A DNA stretch of 39,163 bases from DASZOC01 sp035550975. GTDB lineage: Bacteria > Actinomycetota > CADDZG01 > WHSQ01. Both the position numbers and the translations under genes were made by a program. The stretch is taken from positions 1-39,163 of the forward strand of contig DASZOC010000053.1 of NCBI GenBank assembly GCA_035550975.1. The letters run 5' to 3'. Every line of letters begins with the position of its first letter. Position 1 is the first letter of the stretch. A model generated the notes under the pieces. It was not told the DNA's origin and made no database searches. It saw nothing but the letters and a program-made list of their open reading frames with translations. Positions 7,987 through 16,712 of the stretch are shown here, one piece after another.

Positions 7987-9840
7987 CTAGCGGGGATCTA
8001 CGTCTACCGACAGGCGCAAACCCTTCGGCGCCGTCTCGAGGATAACCCGCGCCCTGTCGGCGACCCCCGATGCGTCCATCGTCTTGATCAGGAACTGGCG
8101 CGCGGACAAACCTTGCGGTGTCGTGGTGTCGATGGGGCCGAGAACGCGGGCGCCGGCGCCTCCGAGGCGGTCGCCGATGTCACGGGCGGTGCCGTCGTCG
8201 GCAGCGGCAACCGTCACCTTGACGAGTTCGACAGAAGGCGGATAGGAGAGCTCCCGGCGCGCCTCGAGCTCTCGTCGGAGGAAGAAGTCGTAGTCACCGC
8301 GCACGACCGCCTGCAACGAGTGGTGTCCCGGCTCCGCGGTCTGGATCACGAGGCGCCCGCCGGCCGCTGCCGGTCCGGCCCACTCCGCCATCTCGACCAT
8401 CGCCTGGAACGCGCTCTCGGCGGAACGGAAGTCGGGCCTGCGGATCAACCAGTCTGCATCGAGCACGCCTACCAGCGACACGTCCGGGCGCAACTCGGGC
8501 TTCGTGCCGATCCAGGTCGTCACGTAGACGTCGGGCATCGCGCCCGTCTGCGCCGGACGCGCCGGGTCCACCCGCGCGACCGCGGCGCGAGGGAACGCTT
8601 TGGCGACCTGTTCGGCCAGACGTTCGCTGCCGGCCCCTACGTAACGGAATGCCGACTCCCCACACGCGGGACACGCATCGGGAGCAGCCTCCTGGAGCCT
8701 GCAACGCGCGCAGCGCACGCGCCGGAGCGACTGATCGAAGAATAATCCCGCTTCACAGCGCGGGCAGCGCAGCGACCGCCGGCATCCGGTACACCACACC
8801 GCGCGCGCGAACGCAGGACTGGGGGTGAGCAGCGCAACGCGGTCGCCCGCCCGCAGCGTCGCTGCGATGCGCTCGTGGAGCTCGTGCGAGATCGCGCGGT
8901 CGTCCGGACGATCCACTAGCTCCACGACAGGTCGAGCGGCACGGCGCGCGTCCCGGGCCGGTGACACCGAGCCGAACCTGCCGGACGCTGCCCGCGATCC
9001 GGTCTCGACCGAGGGAGACGCCGACATGAACACGCACACCGCGCCCTGTATCTCCGCCCGCCGCTCTGCCACCCACCGCGCGTCGTAGCGCGGCGCGCGA
9101 TCCTCCTTGTATGTCTGGTGATGCTCTTCGTCGACGACCACCAGGCCCAGGTCGGGCGACGGCGTGAATACCGCAGCGCGGCCACCGCCGGCCAGCGCGT
9201 GGCCGGCGGCCATCCGCAACCACGCCGACGAGCGTTCGCCGGGGTCGGTCGCGCTGTCGACCCGTACGAGATGAGGAGCGAGAGCGGCGACGCCCTCGAG
9301 CACACGCGAGCCGTAGTGGACCTCGGGGACGCAGACGATCGCACTTCCGGACCGCGTCGCCCCGATCATCTCCGCGATCAGCACCGCGCGATCTTCGGTC
9401 GGAAGCAGCTGGATGCACCACGCCCCCGCGTCACGTCGCTCGATCGCGTCCAGCAACTCGCTCCCGCCCCTGTAGGTGGGAAGACGTCGGGGCGGCGGGA
9501 GCGACTTGGGCGAGGCGATGTCGCCGGGTCGGGCCCGCACCCGCGGCGGCACGAGCCGTTGGAACGCACGCCCGCGCGGGACCACGTAACGACGCGCAAC
9601 GTCCGTCAGGAGCTGCTCCATCGCCGGCCGGGCGAGAGGCTCAGCTATCACGACGCCCTTGATCGCGTCGAGCTCGTCGACGACCGAGGACTCTGACACG
9701 TGGAGCACGAACCCTCTGACGACGCGGCCCCCGAACGGGATGCGGACCAGCGCCCCGCGCGACACCGTCGGCCGCAGCTTCTCGGGTACGACGTAGTCGA
9801 ACGTCTTGTCGACACGCCACGCGGGTACGAGCGGCAGCAC
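7987..9840 (-). CDS. priA: Primosomal protein N' (PriA), helicase-degenerate form
   Basis: Replication-restart protein. The 617-residue product has the N-terminal DNA-binding domain (PLVPAWRVDKTFDYVVP), a DEEHH box (VVVDEEHHQTYKEDRAPRYDAR), SASPSVET, and the zinc cluster CTGC-x5-CPRC-x14-CARC-x8-CPAC around residues 355-400. Where PriA normally has a GVTGSGKT-type Walker A, this protein reads QLLPTEDRAVLIAEM, so the nucleotide-binding Lys/Thr is absent and ATP-driven unwinding is unlikely. Actinobacterial PriA proteins are known to be degenerate in this way, so this is a lineage feature, not decay of one gene. GTG start, 35 bases after the metK stop. Confidence 0.92.
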   Translation of the reverse strand: MLPLVPAWRVDKTFDYVVPEKLRPTVSRGALVRIPFGGRVVRGFVLHVSESSVVDELDAIKGVVIAEPLARPAMEQLLTDVARRYVVPRGRAFQRLVPPRVRARPGDIASPKSLPPPRRLPTYRGGSELLDAIERRDAGAWCIQLLPTEDRAVLIAEMIGATRSGSAIVCVPEVHYGSRVLEGVAALAPHLVRVDSATDPGERSSAWLRMAAGHALAGGGRAAVFTPSPDLGLVVVDEEHHQTYKEDRAPRYDARWVAERRAEIQGAVCVFMSASPSVETGSRAASGRFGSVSPARDARRAARPVVELVDRPDDRAISHELHERIAATLRAGDRVALLTPSPAFARAVWCTGCRRSLRCPRCEAGLFFDQSLRRVRCARCRLQEAAPDACPACGESAFRYVGAGSERLAEQVAKAFPRAAVARVDPARPAQTGAMPDVYVTTWIGTKPELRPDVSLVGVLDADWLIRRPDFRSAESAFQAMVEMAEWAGPAAAGGRLVIQTAEPGHHSLQAVVRGDYDFFLRRELEARRELSYPPSVELVKVTVAAADDGTARDIGDRLGGAGARVLGPIDTTTPQGLSARQFLIKTMDASGVADRARVILETAPKGLRLSVDVDPR

Positions 9841-9875
9841 GGCCGCTACGACCTGCGGAGGCGAGGCCGTCGTCG

Positions 9876-11081
9876 CTAAGAGACCGTCCGGCGCAGGTCT
9901 TCGGCGCGGTCGGTGCGTTCCCAGGTGAAGTCTTTGTCGCTGCGCCCGAAGTGGCCGTAGGCGGCGGTGTTCTGATAGATCGGCCGGCGCAGGTCGAGGT
10001 CCCGGATGATCGCGGCCGGCCTGAGGTCGAACGTCTTCGTGATCGCGTCCAGGATCTTGGCGCGGTCGGCCGTCTCGGTCCCGAACGTGTCGATCGAGAC
10101 GGAGACGGGATGAGCCACACCGATCGCGTATGCGACCTGCATCTCGAAACGGTCTGCAAGCCCGGCTGCCACGACGTTCTTCGCGACGTAACGAGCGGCG
10201 TACGCCGCGGACCGGTCGACCTTCGTCGGGTCCTTCCCGGAGAACGCGCCGCCGCCGTGCCGAGCCATGCCCCCGTAGGTGTCGATGATGATCTTGCGCC
10301 CGGTGAGGCCGGTGTCCGCACGCGGCCCCCCTATCTCGAACACGCCCGTGGGGTTGACCAGCACCCGCAACCCATCGGCATCGAGATCCGGCGGCACGAG
10401 CGGGTCGATCACGTGCTGGACGAGGTCGGGCTTGAGCAGCGTCTCGATGTCGACGTTGGGCTGGTGCTGCGCCGACACGATGATGGTGTCGAGGGTCTTC
10501 GGCACGGCTCCGTCGTAGCCCACCGTCACCTGGATCTTGCCGTCGGGACGGAGGTAGGGCAGCACCCCCGCCTTCCGCACCTCCGACAGGCGCTGCGCGA
10601 AGCGATGCGACAGCCAGATCGGCATGGGCATCAGGTCGTCGTTCTCGTTGCAGGCGAAGCCGAACATCATCCCCTGGTCACCGGCGCCCTGGCTGTCGAG
10701 GTCCGAGCCCTCGGCCTCACCGGCGCGCTCCTCGAACGACTGCGACACGCCCTGGTCGATGTCCGGCGACTGTTCCTGAATGGCGACGGCGACGCCACAG
10801 GTCTGCCCGTCGAAACCGATCTTGGAACTCGTGTAGCCGATGTCGGTGATCGTCCGCCGGACCACGGCGGGGACGTCGACGTAGGTCGAGGTGGAGATCT
10901 CGCCTGCGACGACGACGAGGCCGGTCGTGATCAGGGTCTCGCACGCGACGCGGCCTACGGGGTCGTCGCCGAGGATCTCGTCGAGGATCGCGTCGGAGAT
11001 CTGGTCGGCCATCTTGTCGGGATGGCCCTCGGTGACGGACTCGGACGTGAACAGCTTGAGGTTCGCACCGGAAGGGGTCAT
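9876..11081 (-). CDS. metK: S-adenosylmethionine synthetase
   Basis: Makes SAM from methionine and ATP. The three-domain protein (401 residues) shows FTSESVTEGHPDKMADQISDA at the N-terminus, GAGDQGMMFGFACNE, and GGGAFSGKDPTKVDRSAAYAARYVAKN, the P-loop-like motif with metal and phosphate ligands. ATG start 10 bases after the coaBC stop, without a Shine-Dalgarno. A TAGTAT box lies 7 nt upstream, so it may also be transcribed as a leaderless mRNA. Position between coaBC and priA matches other Actinomycetota. Confidence 0.96.
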   Translation of the reverse strand: MTPSGANLKLFTSESVTEGHPDKMADQISDAILDEILGDDPVGRVACETLITTGLVVVAGEISTSTYVDVPAVVRRTITDIGYTSSKIGFDGQTCGVAVAIQEQSPDIDQGVSQSFEERAGEAEGSDLDSQGAGDQGMMFGFACNENDDLMPMPIWLSHRFAQRLSEVRKAGVLPYLRPDGKIQVTVGYDGAVPKTLDTIIVSAQHQPNVDIETLLKPDLVQHVIDPLVPPDLDADGLRVLVNPTGVFEIGGPRADTGLTGRKIIIDTYGGMARHGGGAFSGKDPTKVDRSAAYAARYVAKNVVAAGLADRFEMQVAYAIGVAHPVSVSIDTFGTETADRAKILDAITKTFDLRPAAIIRDLDLRRPIYQNTAAYGHFGRSDKDFTWERTDRAEDLRRTVS

Positions 11082-11088
11082 CGGCGGG

Positions 11089-11094
11089 ATACTA
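11089..11094 (-). promoter_or_regulatory. metK: Possible -10 element for leaderless metK
   Basis: TAGTAT, overlapping the coaBC stop codon, is followed by CCCGCCG and then the metK ATG, putting the start codon where transcription would begin. There is no Shine-Dalgarno in the 10-base gap. TAnnnT is the actinobacterial -10 consensus, but no clear -35 was seen, so this is weaker than the mihF case. Confidence 0.35.
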
Positions 11095-12327
11095 AGCCTG
11101 AGGTGCGTCGAGCAGAGCGACGACCTTGTCCACCAGCGCCCTCGCCAGCGCCTTCTTCGTCACCAACCCGACATCGGTGATCCCATCCGCCGCCGCGATC
11201 ACGGCGCGGTTCGTGTGGACCTCGAAACCCGAGTCCGCGCTTCCGACGTCGTTCGCCACGATCACGTCCGCACGCTTGGAAGAACGCTTCGACTTCGCGA
11301 GCTCCGCGAGTTGCGCGGGGTGCGGCTCCGTCTCGGCCGCGAACCCGACCAGCACCCCGCCCGGCTTCAGGAGGTGCCTCGACGCGCCGAGCTCGGCCAG
11401 GATGTCGGGTGCGGGCTCGAGGACGATGTCGGGAGGGCCCTCGGCTTTCTTGAGCTTGTGGTCGGCGTGCGTCACCGGACGGAAATCCGCCACCGCAGCG
11501 GCCTTCACGATGACGTCCACGCTCCCCGCGCGCTCGACGACCGCGTCGCGCATCTCTTGGGCGGTCTTGACCTTGACGACGTCGTGCACGCCGGGTGTCT
11601 GCAGGGTGGTCGGGCCGGTGACCAGCGTGACCTTGGCGCCTCGCGTCGCGGCTTCCTCGGCGATCAGATAGCCCATCAGACCGGACGAGCGGTTACTGAT
11701 GTAGCGGACCGGATCTATCGGTTCCTGGGTACCACCTGCGGTCACCAGCAGGTGTCGCCCGTCGAGGTCGGCGGCGCGACCAAGGACGTCGACGACGCCT
11801 TGAACTATCTCTGCCGGTTCGACCATCCGCCCCATCCCGGTGTCGCCGGACGACAGCGGCCCGTCGACCGGACCGATCATGACGACCCCGCGCTGCGTCA
11901 ACGTCGCCACGTTGTGCTGCGTCGCGTCGTTCTGCCACATCTCCGTGTGCATCGCCGGGACCGCCACGATCGGGCAGCGGGACGTCAGAGCAGTGGCCGA
12001 GAAGAGGTCGTCCGCGATGCCGAGCGCCATCTTCGCGAGCGAGTTAGCGGTGGCCGGGGCGACGAGCAGGAGGTCCGCGCCGCGCGCCAGCTCGACGTGG
12101 GGCACGTCGGGACCCGTTCCGAACAGCTCGGTCGCGGTCGTGTTGCCCGTGAGAGACGTAAACGTCTGCGCCTCGACGAAGCGCTGCGCCGACCGGGTCA
12201 TGACGACCCGGACGTCGGCCCCGAGCTCCGTCAGCGACCGTGCGACGTCGATGACCTTGTATGCGGCGATGCCGCCCGTGACGCACAGGACGATCTTTTT
12301 GCCCTGCGCCGAGGCAGCCGTGTTCAT
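11092..12327 (-). CDS. coaBC: Phosphopantothenoylcysteine decarboxylase / synthetase
   Basis: Bifunctional enzyme of coenzyme A synthesis: the C-terminal CoaB half joins cysteine to 4'-phosphopantothenate (CTP-dependent), and the N-terminal CoaC half (flavoprotein) decarboxylates the product. CoaC shows LCVTGGIAAYKVIDV, LLVAPATANSLAKMALGIADDL and PAMHTEMW (catalytic His plus PxMNxxMW-like motif; the Asn is Thr here, as MHTEMW). CoaB shows GRHLLVTAGGTQEPIDPVRYISNRSSG, AAAVADFRP and LVGFAAETEP, with VIVANDVG. 411 residues, ATG start 15 bases after the rpoZ stop. Standard position between rpoZ and metK. Confidence 0.95.
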   Translation of the reverse strand: MNTAASAQGKKIVLCVTGGIAAYKVIDVARSLTELGADVRVVMTRSAQRFVEAQTFTSLTGNTTATELFGTGPDVPHVELARGADLLLVAPATANSLAKMALGIADDLFSATALTSRCPIVAVPAMHTEMWQNDATQHNVATLTQRGVVMIGPVDGPLSSGDTGMGRMVEPAEIVQGVVDVLGRAADLDGRHLLVTAGGTQEPIDPVRYISNRSSGLMGYLIAEEAATRGAKVTLVTGPTTLQTPGVHDVVKVKTAQEMRDAVVERAGSVDVIVKAAAVADFRPVTHADHKLKKAEGPPDIVLEPAPDILAELGASRHLLKPGGVLVGFAAETEPHPAQLAELAKSKRSSKRADVIVANDVGSADSGFEVHTNRAVIAAADGITDVGLVTKKALARALVDKVVALLDAPQA

Positions 12328-12342
12328 CAGCGACTCGTGGGG

Positions 12343-12591
12343 CTACTTGATCCCGTCTGCGGTGCGCTCGTATTCCACTAGGCCCTTGCTGATCTCTTCG
12401 AGCGCGATCGACAGCGCCTTCGGAGCACGATCCGGGCTCATCGGGACCTGCGGCGGGGTGTGCTCGGCTACGCCCTCACCGAGCTGGCTGAAGTAGGCGT
12501 TGATCTGGCGTGCTCGCTTCGCGGACAGGCTCACCAGCGTGTATTTGGAGTCGACGCTGTCGAGCAGAGTCTCGATCCTGGGCTCGATCAT
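12343..12591 (-). CDS. rpoZ: RNA polymerase omega subunit
   Basis: Small subunit that helps assemble the beta' subunit. The 82-residue product contains the omega core: IETLLDSVDSKYTLVSLSAKRARQINAYF and, near the C-terminus, PKALSIALEEISKGLVEY. Between them is a proline-rich insert (about 37-55) typical of actinobacterial omegas. ATG start with AGGA 7 nt upstream; a 51-base gap separates it from gmk, longer than most gaps in this block, but no clear promoter was found in it. Confidence 0.93.
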   Translation of the reverse strand: MIEPRIETLLDSVDSKYTLVSLSAKRARQINAYFSQLGEGVAEHTPPQVPMSPDRAPKALSIALEEISKGLVEYERTADGIK

Positions 12592-12642
12592 GTTCGTTCC
12601 TTTCGTGGAAGGGGGCCGCGCGCTCGGATAGGTCCAACGTCA

Positions 12643-13230
12643 TCAGCGCCTGGCTTGTTCCAGTATACGGACCAACTCGGCGGCGGCGCGGGCGGGGTCT
12701 TCGTTCACGACGATGTGGTCGTAGTGGTTCTTGTTCTTGACCTCGTCGTAGGCGGCACGCAGGCGTCGCGACATCATCTCGCGATCCTCGGTCCCCCGGC
12801 CTCGCAGACGCAAGAACAGGTCGTCTAGCGACGGTGGCTCGATGAACACGAGGATCGCGTCGGGGCGAGCGCGCTTCACCGACAGGGCCCCCTGGATGTC
12901 CAGCTCGCAGATCACGTCGCGTCCCTCCGCAAGAGCTGCCTCGACCTGCGCCCTCGGCGTCCCGTACAGGTTCCCGTAGACCTCCGCGGACTCCAGGAAG
13001 TCCCCTCGGTCGCGCATCGCTACGAACTCCGGCACGGGGATGAACGTGTAGTGCTGGCCGTTGCGTTCCCCGGGCCGCGCGGGACGGGTCGTTGCCGACA
13101 CCGATAGGTGGATATCGGGGCGCGCCTCGAGGACGCGGCGCACGACCGTTCCCTTGCCGGCTCCCGAGGGGCCCGAGACGACGAAGAGCTTGCCGGAAGG
13201 GCCCCCGGACTCGGTCGGTCGCCTATCGAT
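12643..13230 (-). CDS. gmk: Guanylate kinase (no canonical start codon)
   Basis: Phosphorylates GMP to GDP. The frame encodes PSGKLFVVSGPSGAGKGTVVRRVLEARPD, holding the P-loop GPSGAGKG, then SATTRPARPGERNGQHYTFI (GMP-binding) and DVICELDIQGALSVKR. The first ATG/GTG/TTG in frame is the GTG at 13143, downstream of the P-loop, so translation must begin earlier. Back to the in-frame stop inside mihF there is no ATG, GTG, TTG or CTG. The ATC at 13230, overlapping the mihF stop, is a tentative start (195 residues). Rare initiation, a +1 frameshift from mihF at its CGA-TAG end, or an assembly error are the options. The enzyme identity is secure, the 5' boundary is not. Confidence 0.85.
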   Translation of the reverse strand: MDRRPTESGGPSGKLFVVSGPSGAGKGTVVRRVLEARPDIHLSVSATTRPARPGERNGQHYTFIPVPEFVAMRDRGDFLESAEVYGNLYGTPRAQVEAALAEGRDVICELDIQGALSVKRARPDAILVFIEPPSLDDLFLRLRGRGTEDREMMSRRLRAAYDEVKNKNHYDHIVVNEDPARAAAELVRILEQARR

Positions 13231-13540
13231 GGGCGAACTCGGTGAGCAGATTCTCTTTCTGCTTGGTTCCGAGGCCGCGCATGCGGCGCGACTCGGAGAT
13301 GTCGAGGCGTTCCATGATCTTTCGTGCCCGGACGCGACCGACGCCGGGCAACGACTCGAGCACCGAAGACACCTTCATCTTCCCCACGACCTCGTCGCTG
13401 GTTCGCTCCATCAGGTCGCGCAAGCTCGTCCGGCCGCTCTTCAATTGCTCCTTGAGCTCTGCCCGCTTGCGCCGGGCGATCGCCGCTTTCTCGAGAGCCT
13501 GACGCCGTTGCTCTTCGGTTAGCGGAGGGGGCAGGGGCAT
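13223..13540 (-). CDS. mihF: Actinobacterial integration host factor MihF
   Basis: Nucleoid-associated DNA-bending protein restricted to Actinomycetota, related to the helix-two-turn-helix fold of ribosomal protein S13 and unrelated to proteobacterial IHF. The 105-residue product has a charged N-terminal helix (LTEEQRRQALEKAAIARRKRAELKEQ is its span, residues 7 to ~32), then LKSGRTSLRDLM, VSSVLESLPGVGRVRARKIM and the C-terminal GLGTKQKENLLTEF. The LPGVGRVRA segment is the S13-like DNA-binding part. ATG start at 13540, no Shine-Dalgarno, TATAAT 6 nt upstream. Position before gmk-rpoZ is the same as in Mycobacterium and Streptomyces. Confidence 0.93.
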   Translation of the reverse strand: MPLPPPLTEEQRRQALEKAAIARRKRAELKEQLKSGRTSLRDLMERTSDEVVGKMKVSSVLESLPGVGRVRARKIMERLDISESRRMRGLGTKQKENLLTEFAHR

Positions 13541-13546
13541 GGGCGG

Positions 13547-13552
13547 ATTATA
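13547..13552 (-). promoter_or_regulatory. mihF: Consensus -10 box for leaderless mihF transcription
   Basis: A perfect TATAAT is followed by CCGCCC and then the mihF ATG, so transcription starting 7 nt after the box begins on the A of the start codon. No Shine-Dalgarno is present, as expected for a leaderless mRNA, a common class in Actinomycetota. No good TTGACA-type -35 is seen at 16-18 bp, which is also usual for extended or -35-weak actinobacterial promoters. Confidence 0.6.
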
Positions 13553-13575
13553 GGCATGGCTACCCGGCCGCCCCC

Positions 13576-14157
13576 TTAACTTCTGATCCTCCTCGAGCCG
13601 GGATCTTCGAGCGGGCGCCCGTCGGCGCACAGCGGGCACGCGCCGGGTTCCCAGGAAGCCACTTCCAGCTTCAACAACGCTCGCAGCGGCACGCCGAAGC
13701 TCGCCGGTCGCAGCGGGTCGCCGCGGTCGATCAGCGCGCCGACTCCGATCGCTTCGCCTCCGGCCGCACGCACGAGGTCCACGACCTCGAGCGCAGACCC
13801 GCCCGTCGTGACGACGTCCTCGACGATCAGGGTTCGTTCCCGCGGGCCTATCTCGAACCCACGCCTGAACTTCATCTCGTCGCCCTCCCGCTCGGCGAAG
13901 ATCATCCGGGCGTCCCCGGCCAGCGCGGTAGCGAACCCCAGGACGACCGCGCCTACCGCGGGGCATGCCACGAGGTCGAAAGAGTCGTCGAAAGCTGCGG
14001 CGATCGACTCGCCGAAGCGCTGCGCGAGGCGCGGATGCTCCAGCACGCGGAACTTCTGGACGAACAGATCCGAGTGGCGTCCGGACGAGAGCTGGAAGTG
14101 CCCGTGGAGGACCGCGCCGCGCTCCTCCAGGACCCCGAGCACCTCGCTCGGGTTCAC
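13576..14157 (-). CDS. pyrE: Orotate phosphoribosyltransferase
   Basis: Adds PRPP-derived ribose phosphate to orotate to give OMP. The 193-residue protein shows GHFQLSSGRHSDLFVQKFRVLEHP, PAVGAVVLGF, AEREG-x-EMKFRRGF and the PRPP loop TLIVEDVVTTGGSALEVV. The C-terminal tail EPGACPLCADGRP has a CxxC pair found in a subset of PyrE proteins. Start GTG at 14157, overlapping the pyrF stop by 4 bases (GTGA). Together with pyrF directly upstream it completes UMP synthesis in this operon. Confidence 0.95.
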   Translation of the reverse strand: MNPSEVLGVLEERGAVLHGHFQLSSGRHSDLFVQKFRVLEHPRLAQRFGESIAAAFDDSFDLVACPAVGAVVLGFATALAGDARMIFAEREGDEMKFRRGFEIGPRERTLIVEDVVTTGGSALEVVDLVRAAGGEAIGVGALIDRGDPLRPASFGVPLRALLKLEVASWEPGACPLCADGRPLEDPGSRRIRS

Positions 14158-14861
14158 GACAGCTTCTGCGACAGCGCGGCCGCAGCTCGAGCCGGATCTG
14201 CCGCCGCGGTTATGGGACGCCCCACGACGATGACGTCTGCTCCGGCTTCGAGGGCTTGACGCGCGCCGAGGGTGCGCCGCTGGTCATCGGGGGCCGCGTC
14301 GCTCGACCGTATCCCGGGCACGACCAACAGCGGCCCGCCGTCGGCGCGACGGCCGAATCGATCTCGCAGGGCCGCGACCTCGCGCGGCGAGCACACGAGG
14401 CCGGGTGCGCCCCCCTCGAGTGCAACCGCCGCGAGTCGCAGGACGGCATCCTCCGGCGATCCCGTGATGCCGGCTCGTTCGAGATCGGGCGCGTCGATGC
14501 TCGTGAGGATCGTGACCGCGAGGACGAGGGTCTCACCCGATGCCTCGACTGCCGTACGCACCATGTCGGCACCACCCAGAGAATGGACGGTCGTGTACGC
14601 GGCTCCCGTTGCGGCCACGGCGGCCATCGCGCCCTCGACCTGCATCGGGATGTCGTGGAGCTTCAGGTCGAGGAACACCGGTCGCAACGACGACAGTTCT
14701 TCCACGAGGCCGCGGCCGTCACTGATGAACGTCGTCAGGCCGATCTTCAACATGCCCACGTGCGGCGCCACGGCGCCGGCGGTCGCAACGACGCGTGCGC
14801 GCTCGGCGAAGTCGAGCGGCACGCAGATGGGGTTGTCGAGCGTGAGCGAGCGCCGCGTCAT
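14154..14861 (-). CDS. pyrF: Orotidine 5'-phosphate decarboxylase
   Basis: Last step of UMP synthesis. TIM barrel of 235 residues with the catalytic DLKLHDIPMQVEGAM (Asp-x-Lys-x-x-Asp) near residue 65, LVCSPREVAALR, LVVPGIRSSDAAPDDQRR (phosphate grip) and GADVIVVGRPIT. This is the short group-1 (Bacillus-like) form, not the DAxxxRG-type long form found in Mycobacterium. ATG start overlaps the pyrD stop (ATGA). Confidence 0.95.
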   Translation of the reverse strand: MTRRSLTLDNPICVPLDFAERARVVATAGAVAPHVGMLKIGLTTFISDGRGLVEELSSLRPVFLDLKLHDIPMQVEGAMAAVAATGAAYTTVHSLGGADMVRTAVEASGETLVLAVTILTSIDAPDLERAGITGSPEDAVLRLAAVALEGGAPGLVCSPREVAALRDRFGRRADGGPLLVVPGIRSSDAAPDDQRRTLGARQALEAGADVIVVGRPITAAADPARAAAALSQKLS

Positions 14862-15787
14862 CCTTCGAGCTTCACCGCGCCCACCAGCTCGGACAGGTCC
14901 GAGACGCCGTGGCGCTCCATGTATCGAGCGATGCCCTCCGCCACGTCGAGCGCCGAGCGGGGGTTGACGAAGTTGGCCGTTCCCACCGCGACGGCCGACG
15001 CCCCGGCGAGGATCAGCTCGAGCGCGTCGGAAGCCGACGCGACGCCTCCCTGGCCGATCAGCGCCACATGCGGGAATGCGCGGTGGATCTCGTGCACAGC
15101 GCGCACCGCGATCGGCCTGATCGCGGGGCCGGAGAGGCCCCCGGTCGTCCCGGCGAGCTTCGGACGTCTCGACTCCACATCGATCGCCATCCCGAAAACC
15201 GTGTTGATCAGCGAGAGCCCGTCGGCGCCCGCGTTCAGGGCGGCTTCGGCGATCGCGGGCAGCGACGTGACGTTGGGAGACAGCTTCGGGAAAACGGGGA
15301 CGCGCCTGAGCGCAGCCTTCACGCGGCTCACGACGGCTGCGGTCGCCTGTGGTGAGTGCGAGAACATGTTGTTGCGGTCCTCGAGGTTCGGACAGGAGAT
15401 GTTCAGCTCGACCGCCGCGATCCCCCGGCCCCCGGTGCGCAACTTGTCGGCCACGCGCACGAACTCGTCGACGGTGTTACCGGCGATCGAGGCGAAGACG
15501 GTCGCCTTGTGTCGCACGAGCCACGGCAGGTCCTCGGTGATGAAGTGGTCGACACCTTTGTTCTGGATGCCGATCGCGTTCAGCATGCCGGAAGGCGTCT
15601 CGGCCATCCTCGGAGTGGGCTTGCCCTTCCACGGCACCGCCGTCATCGACTTCACGATGATCCCGCCTAGCTCGGAGACGTTCACGAGAGGTGCTGCCTC
15701 GCGGCCCGAGCCGAACGTCCCCGATGCGACCAGCACCGGGTTGGCCAGCTCGAGCGGCCCGAGGCGCGTGGGGATCTTCGTCCTCAT
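14858..15787 (-). CDS. pyrD: Dihydroorotate dehydrogenase, class 1B catalytic subunit
   Basis: Oxidises dihydroorotate to orotate with FMN. The 309-residue protein has LANPVLVASGTFG, KSMTAVPWKGKPTPR, NAIGIQNKGVDHF and ELNISCPNLEDRNNMF. The Cys in NISCPN is the class 1 catalytic base, where class 2 enzymes have Ser. Pairing with pyrK makes it class 1B, a soluble heterotetramer passing electrons to NAD. This is unlike the membrane class 2 PyrD of Mycobacterium. ATG at 15787 overlaps the pyrK stop by one base (TGATG); the longer open frame upstream is antisense noise. Confidence 0.95.
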   Translation of the reverse strand: MRTKIPTRLGPLELANPVLVASGTFGSGREAAPLVNVSELGGIIVKSMTAVPWKGKPTPRMAETPSGMLNAIGIQNKGVDHFITEDLPWLVRHKATVFASIAGNTVDEFVRVADKLRTGGRGIAAVELNISCPNLEDRNNMFSHSPQATAAVVSRVKAALRRVPVFPKLSPNVTSLPAIAEAALNAGADGLSLINTVFGMAIDVESRRPKLAGTTGGLSGPAIRPIAVRAVHEIHRAFPHVALIGQGGVASASDALELILAGASAVAVGTANFVNPRSALDVAEGIARYMERHGVSDLSELVGAVKLEG

Positions 15788-16712
15788 CAGTTGCCCGGCG
15801 GCGGGAACTCGTCGGCGGGATCGGGCAGCGCGCTGCCGCGCGACGCGGCCGATGCAGGCGCGAGCTCTGCTTCGTCGGCGCCGACCGGTTCCGCGGACCC
15901 GTTCCATATGACCGCCGCTCCGTTGAAGACGGGGCCTTCGGTACACGAGCGCGCGTACACGACCGCCTCGTCGGGAGACTCGTCCTTGCGCTTCTTGCGC
16001 CGCAGCGGCATGACGCACGTCATGCAGACGCCGTACCCGCACCCCATCAGCTCCTCCACGGCGACCTGAACCGGCACCTTGTGCGCGGTGGCGATGCGGG
16101 ATACGGCCGCCATCATCGGGTTCGGTCCGCAGGTGTAGACGATCTCGGTAGCGCAGCGTTCGATCGTCTCCGCCAGCACGTCGGTCACGCGTCCCTTCAC
16201 GCCGGCACTGCCGTCTTCGGTCGTCGTGACACTGACGGAGGCGAGGCGTCTCACCTCGATCGGGTTCAACAACAGGCCGACATCGCGAGCGCCGAGGATG
16301 ACGTCGACCCTGTGGCCGTCGTTGCGCAGCTCGTCGGCGAGGAAGAACAGTGGCGTCGCACCGATGCCGCCACCGATCAACAGGCAATGGGCGCGGCGCT
16401 TCGGGAACTGAAAGCCGCGGCCGAGGGGGCCCAGGAGGTCGACCATCGCGTGGCCCCGCAGCTGCGACAGATACAGGCTCCCCGGTCCCCTGATGTCGAA
16501 TACGAGCTCGATCGTCGATGCCCATCCCCCGCGCTTGTGCACGCGGTAGACCGAGAACGGCCTGCGGATGATGTGTGAGCGGCTCTCGCCACAGCGGACG
16601 TTTACGAACTGGCCCGGCTTGATACGGCTGCCGATCTCGGGCGCCACGATCGTCAAGGAATGGAAGTGCTCGCCGTACTTCTTGTGCGACAGCACCTCGC
16701 CGGTCGTCAGGA

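Noticed and set aside
13541..13966. N-terminal extension of MihF through pyrE
   Set aside because: Out-of-frame pyrE sequence; MihF is complete from 13540 with a -10 box in front.
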